DNA from: Hofstenia miamia
Lineage: Eukaryota; Xenacoelomorpha; Acoela; Hofsteniidae
Length of the DNA: 24,648 nt
Assembly: GCA_900660155.1 (NCBI GenBank)
Contig: CABFPE010000006.1
Coordinates: forward strand, 954,703 to 979,350
Direction: 5' to 3'
The translations under genes were made by a program, and so were the position numbers. This document shows, in pieces, positions 21,060 through 24,648 of the stretch. The notes below the pieces were generated by a model that was given only the letters and a program-made list of their open reading frames with translations, was not told the DNA's origin and did no database searches. Every line of letters starts with the position of its first letter. Within the stretch, counting starts at the first letter, position 1.

Positions 21060-22484
21060 ATGAAGAAACTATTGATGGGTTATACAAATTTTGGATCATT
21101 GATTAATTTCTCTACAACAACCATTCTCCCAACCTATGATGTCGCTTCATCTGCCTTTGAGATAATTCCAGCTTCTTGGAGCTCCTTTAGCCTGCTTTTC
21201 ACTCTAGGTATTAGTGAAAGAGGGTGTCTTCTTGGTGGGAACATTATCGGTTTAACAGATAGATCCAATGATATCTCATAAATATCTTCAACTCTGCCAT
21301 AACCAGAAAGATATCCTCATGCTTTTTAGCAAATCGAAAAAATATCTCGTATTGACTCAGATTTACTATGCATAATTATTGCTCTCTGGGTCGAATCCGA
21401 AAGGGGCGAAGTTTTGACTGAATGCATTTCATTACATTCTGAGTTCTTAAACCGAACACCTAATATTTCTGATTTCTTAGATGTTTCCAGACCTAGGATG
21501 GCTTTTCTGTTAAGATTTTTGCTAAGACCCTAAGCTTATTTCTTTTAATGATGAGTGGCAATTTTACTTCTCCACTAATTGGGATGCTTGACCTCCACAA
21601 CCAGTGAGTTTGAAATTTGATGGATGCATTTAAAATTTTTTCTTTGTTTTTCGCTCGCTCAAATGTTTTAGGAAGTTTTTTGGTAATATATTTCATTGAG
21701 TTTCTGAGTCGACATTGATATTAAGTGGATATTTAGAAACTTTTTATCTAAATGAATGAATCGCATCACATTCATAGTTTGTTTCATTTTCACTTGTAGT
21801 CTCTTCTTGTTCATCTAAATGATTTAATTCTCTATCTTTGTGTTAACGATATGAATTTCTCTGAAGATGAGCTCGACTCTAAGTTGCAAAATGGCTTGAC
21901 ATGCAACATTTTTACAACTTTTTCTAAATCTAATGCAGTTCTAGCGCATTGTCTACACTCAAACTGAAGAAGTTGACCTGCTTGATGTTTTTCTTTTCCT
22001 AATCGTTTCTTAATTGTTTTAAATGCTCAGTGATTTCTTCAGCCGCATGGCAGAATTGAGTTGTTTTGTGAAAATCACTGTTGGGCTCCCCTAAAAGCCT
22101 TTCCTGAAAGCGTATATTTTGTACCAAGAATATAATCCTATCTCTAGTAAGACTGTCTTCTAGTTGTCCGAAGTTGCAACGCTTTGTTTAGGTTCTTGTC
22201 AAATTTATGCATATTGACTGTTGTTTAGGTTTGATTTTGACAATTTGAAAAACTGATATTGCTCAAACACCTTAACAGTGCCTCTTGATATAATAATCAA
22301 ACTTTGACATAGCATCAATGAATTTCTTGTTGTCTTCTGTTCTTGACCAGACGTTGATGAAAATTCCTATTGCCAAGGCAACGAAGTAAAATTCCAATTC
22401 GAACTTTGCAGTGTTTTTTATTAAGAACTGTAAAGTTACAGTATGCATGTATATAGATAAAATGTACAAATAATTATCAGCCAC
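21060..22484 (-). pseudogene. Ty3/Gypsy retrotransposon gag-protease-RT relic
   Basis: Frames broken by stops and frameshifts follow gag-pol order from right to left. 22484-22272 carries the capsid-like segment with FINVWSRTEDNKKFIDAM. 22178-21999 carries the well-known gag block CNFGQLEDSLTRDRIIFLV then RERLL-like FQERLLGEP and FCHAAEEITEHLKQL. 21696-21493 carries the region after the protease active site (HWLWRSSIPISGEVKLPL, ILTEKPS). 21330-21100 carries the start of the reverse transcriptase: HEDIFSGYGRVEDIY, PPRRHPLSLIPRVKSRLKEL and AGIISKADEATS. The protease DTG is not recognisable, the polymerase core, RNase H and integrase are missing, and no LTR is visible. It is an old, non-functional fragment. 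Confidence 0.78.
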
Positions 22485-22539
22485 ACTTCAACTAACAGCG
22501 ATCTATTAAACTCCCTGACACAAAGTCTAATGATGTTGA

Positions 22540-23265
22540 CTACCAATACAACAGGTCATCTGCACATTTCGTTAATAGTGCAGTGTTATTTGACGCAGGT
22601 AATAAACATGCATGGAATATAGCTGTGCCACCATTTTTGCCTTGAAGAACGCCCACTGTTTTGCATACTTCGTCAGGAATATAGTTATCAACGCCAGGCC
22701 TGAGAAAATTCTGTAGTAATATTGCTGCAACTGGATGAATATATTTTCTATTCAAATTTGTAAGTTTCTGGAGAGAGCAGGAGCACCTTAAAGTGTTGAA
22801 TGCTTTTGTAAATTTGATGAATATGCAGTACAAAGATCCTTCTATTTCATCGTTAGTATATTGATTGAAAGTTTTTTCGATAATTTTTTTGCCATCTCTG
22901 TTGCTATGGACGAAAGCGATTGTGAGGTTCAGCAAGAGTTCAAGCGTGGGATTGACGTGCATAGCTTCTTCACACAGAAAAGAAGGCCGTTCCTCTATTA
23001 CATTTTTTGACTTCTCCTCATACGAAGCATGGAGTAGAGCTTCTGCAATGAAACCGAACACACACCTTCAATGAAGCAATACGAGAGAAGATTGAATATA
23101 ACAAGTGAAAGAACATGTGATCTGCATTTATTTAGCATCAATGCTAGCAATCTTATTTTCCTTTAACCTACCAATAGCTTTTTGAGAAAAATCCCGGAGT
23201 CCAACTGATCCATTATTAAATCTGAAGAATTCCATGTGTTGGTATTTATCCGCATTATAGTCTGG
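22540..23265 (-). pseudogene. LINE reverse transcriptase relic
   Basis: One reading frame, interrupted by two or more stops near 23060-23130, covers the start and core of a non-LTR reverse transcriptase. At 23240-23125 the block KAIGRLKENKIASIDAK corresponds to the A-I-x-x-L-K-x-x-K-A-x-G-x-D segment. The long open part (23061-22540, 173 codons, opening codon GTG) has FIKFTKAFNTL at residues 81-91, the counterpart of VDFTKAFD with both Asp replaced. It also has GVLQGKNGG at 137-145 for the G-x-x-Q-G motif, and CADD at 166-169 for YADD. Loss of the motif-A aspartates and the stop after LLYW show that it is dead. It lies end to end with the Gypsy relic on the same strand. Confidence 0.72.
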
Positions 23266-23613
23266 AGAAATGTAATATCCACATATAAGAAGAAACGTGG
23301 GTAGCACTTGGGGTTGTCACATTAATTTGAACAATTAGCAACGCGTGCGCACTCTTGAACAGTGTGTTGCTCTTGTTTACTGATAGATAGTTTACTTTTC
23401 GCGTTTTATTTTCACACAAACAGAGAGCCAGTATAAAAGGGTGGTCAATGCTCTCAAATTTTGTATTTTTTATTTTGCTTTTGAAAACATTCACCATTAA
23501 GCGTTGGGGTTTTAGCTAAAGATATTAATACACTAATGGGCTTAGTGGAAGCTAAAACATATTTTTGTACAATAAAATAAGAATGGAATGAAGCCGGTGT
23601 ATGCTAGGCCACT
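23266..23613. other. Unassigned stretch upstream of the LINE RT relic
   Basis: A minus-strand frame at 23497-23255 (80 codons) has plausible composition (KFESIDHPFILALCLCEN) and could be decayed upstream LINE coding sequence. It is not recognised. Confidence 0.3.
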
Positions 23614-23697
23614 GTCTGCGTATTGTCAAAGAATGCTTAAAGGCTATAATGTAACTACTGAAAATCTATTTTAGTCTTTCTTTGACATTTCGCAGAC
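23614..23697. repeat. Inverted repeat able to form a hairpin
   Basis: Arms 23614-23633 and 23678-23697 match at 18 of 20 positions when one is reverse-complemented (GTCTGCG, two mismatches, TGTCAAAGAA). A 44-base spacer separates them. The size would suit a small hairpin RNA or a transposon subterminal repeat; nothing decides between these. Confidence 0.5.
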
Positions 23698-23963
23698 GAT
23701 TAGGAGGGACACTGTTCTGAAACCACAGAGCTGCTGAATTGATTGCTTTAAATGCGGAGGAGCTCTGGTACTGAGCTCATTACGTTTTTCTTGAAAATGC
23801 ACAGTGGGCGAGAATGCCTTATTGGCTTCATTTCTTTATTACACTTTCTTGCACAAACATTGATTGGAATTTCAAGAAACGACAGGTAAATAATTTTTCA
23901 ATAAAACTTTTGTTGCAGGACCAAATAATATCCAATAGTTTTAGAGTAACTCAATTCAAAGTA

Positions 23964-23990
23964 CAGCTCACTTTTTTGTGGGTCACCCTG
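23964..23990 (-). mobile_element. Single terminal inverted repeat of a mariner-type element
   Basis: Read on the minus strand from 23990 the sequence is CAGGGTGACCCACAAAAAAG, preceded by TA at 23991-23992. This is a typical Tc1/mariner end. The matching left end is not found within the window, and no clear transposase could be read in the adjoining 300 bases, so the element is a truncated remnant. Confidence 0.4.
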
Positions 23991-24092
23991 TACATATGCA
24001 TGGTATATTATCAGATTACACTATCAAATTTTAGATCTGCATTTATTTCAAGCATTTTTGTAAAAATTGCATTCCAGAAAGAAGTATTAAGG

Positions 24093-24103
24093 TATATATA
24101 TAA

Positions 24104-24139
<36 letters not shown>
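24093..24139. repeat. Compound (TA)n(TG)n microsatellite
   Basis: TA units with one TAAA interruption pass directly into about 11 TG units. Confidence 0.97.
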
Positions 24140-24383
24140 TTGAGCACTGTAGGTACTCGATGTTACCATTTAGGTTGTTGTACAGTACTTCTGTCGTATG
24201 TTTACATAGGGCAGTACAGTTATATATAGCTTAGCCAAACGAGAAAAATAAGTGAAGATATAATTGTAGCACGACTCCAACTCACGAGTTACGGCTTAAA
24301 CTCCACTCGAAATTTAATCGAGCCTAAAATTTTGAGAAAATCAACTCAGAGAAGCATAATATAAATAAATTAATAAAGAAATA

Positions 24384-24490
24384 AATATATACAAGTGTGT
24401 ATATATATCTACATATATATATATAAATACGTGTAGTTATATATATAAATATATAAAAATATGTATGTATATTATATATATATATATATA
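24384..24490. repeat. TA-rich compound microsatellite
   Basis: Mixed TA, TAAA and TATG runs abut the LINE 3' end. The segment may be partly the retrotransposon tail and partly a pre-existing microsatellite. Confidence 0.85.
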
Positions 24491-24648
24491 CTTCTCACAG
24501 CTTCATGCTGGTATCTCTTTCAGCTCGGGGAACTCACCAGTTCCCAGGGAGTCTGAGAGCTTTCCTAAGGACTCTAGCTGTTCCTAGCAATGCTGCCTTC
24601 TGTGCTACTGCCCCTCTCCACTTTGGCACTCCCAACTCCTCCAAGTAT
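24491..24648 (-). mobile_element. 3' end of a LINE, cut by the window edge
   Basis: The last 37 codons of a retrotransposon ORF read 24647-24534, ending TGG TGA. The segment QKAALLGTARVLRKALRL is the familiar extreme C-terminus that follows the endonuclease region in a widespread invertebrate LINE group. A short 3' UTR (24533-24491) runs straight into TA-rich microsatellite at 24384-24490, which looks like a microsatellite-type 3' tail. The stretch is clearly GC-richer than its surroundings and has no stop or frameshift, so it is younger than the other relics here. The rest of the element lies beyond 24648. Confidence 0.65.

Noticed and set aside
22865..23074. Plus-strand 69-codon frame
   Set aside because: It lies opposite the LINE reverse transcriptase relic, whose motifs are on the minus strand, so it is an antisense shadow.
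23130..23265. Possible terminal exon with a very good acceptor (TTTCTCCAG) on the minus strand
   Set aside because: The frame contains the KAIGRLKENK block typical of LINE reverse transcriptase N-termini and is in frame with the RT relic downstream, so a transposon explains it better.
1..24648. tRNA-derived SINEs, tRNA or rRNA genes, CRISPR arrays
   Set aside because: I looked for internal-promoter-like tRNA blocks, direct-repeat-spacer arrays and conserved rRNA segments and found none.

Overview
The window reads as nuclear DNA of an invertebrate animal. It is strongly AT-rich (about 70% A+T by eye), has long (TA)n and mixed TA/TG microsatellites, one gene split by GT-AG introns, and many decayed transposable elements of several classes. 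Nothing bacterial or organellar is visible. A lophotrochozoan, possibly a cephalopod mollusc, fits the microsatellite style, the LINE tails and the type of receptor, but this is an impression and not a proof.

The one gene that can be assembled with confidence lies on the minus strand, from 19629 down to 14739. It is a five-exon class A (rhodopsin-like) G-protein-coupled receptor of 338 residues. Exons are 19629-19578, 19201-19007, 18103-17914, 17021-16777 and 15073-14739. All four introns are GT-AG, every phase matches, and the joined product has a signal peptide, seven helices and a short tail. It resembles the divergent invertebrate FMRFamide-receptor-like group: DR is followed by AYAV rather than Y, NPxxY is NFFIY, and TM6 has no CWxP. 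The ligand is unknown.

The rest is mostly mobile-element debris. 4092-4385 (+) is a LINE ORF2 C-terminus. 5510-5695 (-) is a Tc1-like transposase scrap. 6080-7042 is a complete but internally deleted mariner-type element with TIRs and TA target duplications. 9198-10429 is a non-autonomous hAT element with a perfect 8-bp target duplication, inserted in one copy of a local duplicated repeat whose other copy (8741-8868) preserves the empty site. 10880-11052 is an ACGT-rich short repeat. 16165-16624 (+), inside the last receptor intron, is the tail of a LINE with a restriction-like-endonuclease motif. 20332-20623 is a 292-bp hAT MITE, also with a perfect 8-bp duplication. 21060-22484 (-) is a Ty3/Gypsy gag-protease-RT fossil. 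22540-23265 (-) is a LINE reverse transcriptase fossil with mutated catalytic aspartates. 24491-24648 (-) is the 3' end of a less decayed LINE running off the window.

Some open stretches remain unexplained: a possible 210-nt exon at 2021-2230 (-), an ORF at 3574-3963 (+), an ORF at 7961-8269 (-), and a GC-richer island near 12530-12730. No tRNA, rRNA, CRISPR array or operon was found. I do not see a new multi-gene system. The most useful results are the orphan receptor model and the exactly bounded DNA transposons.
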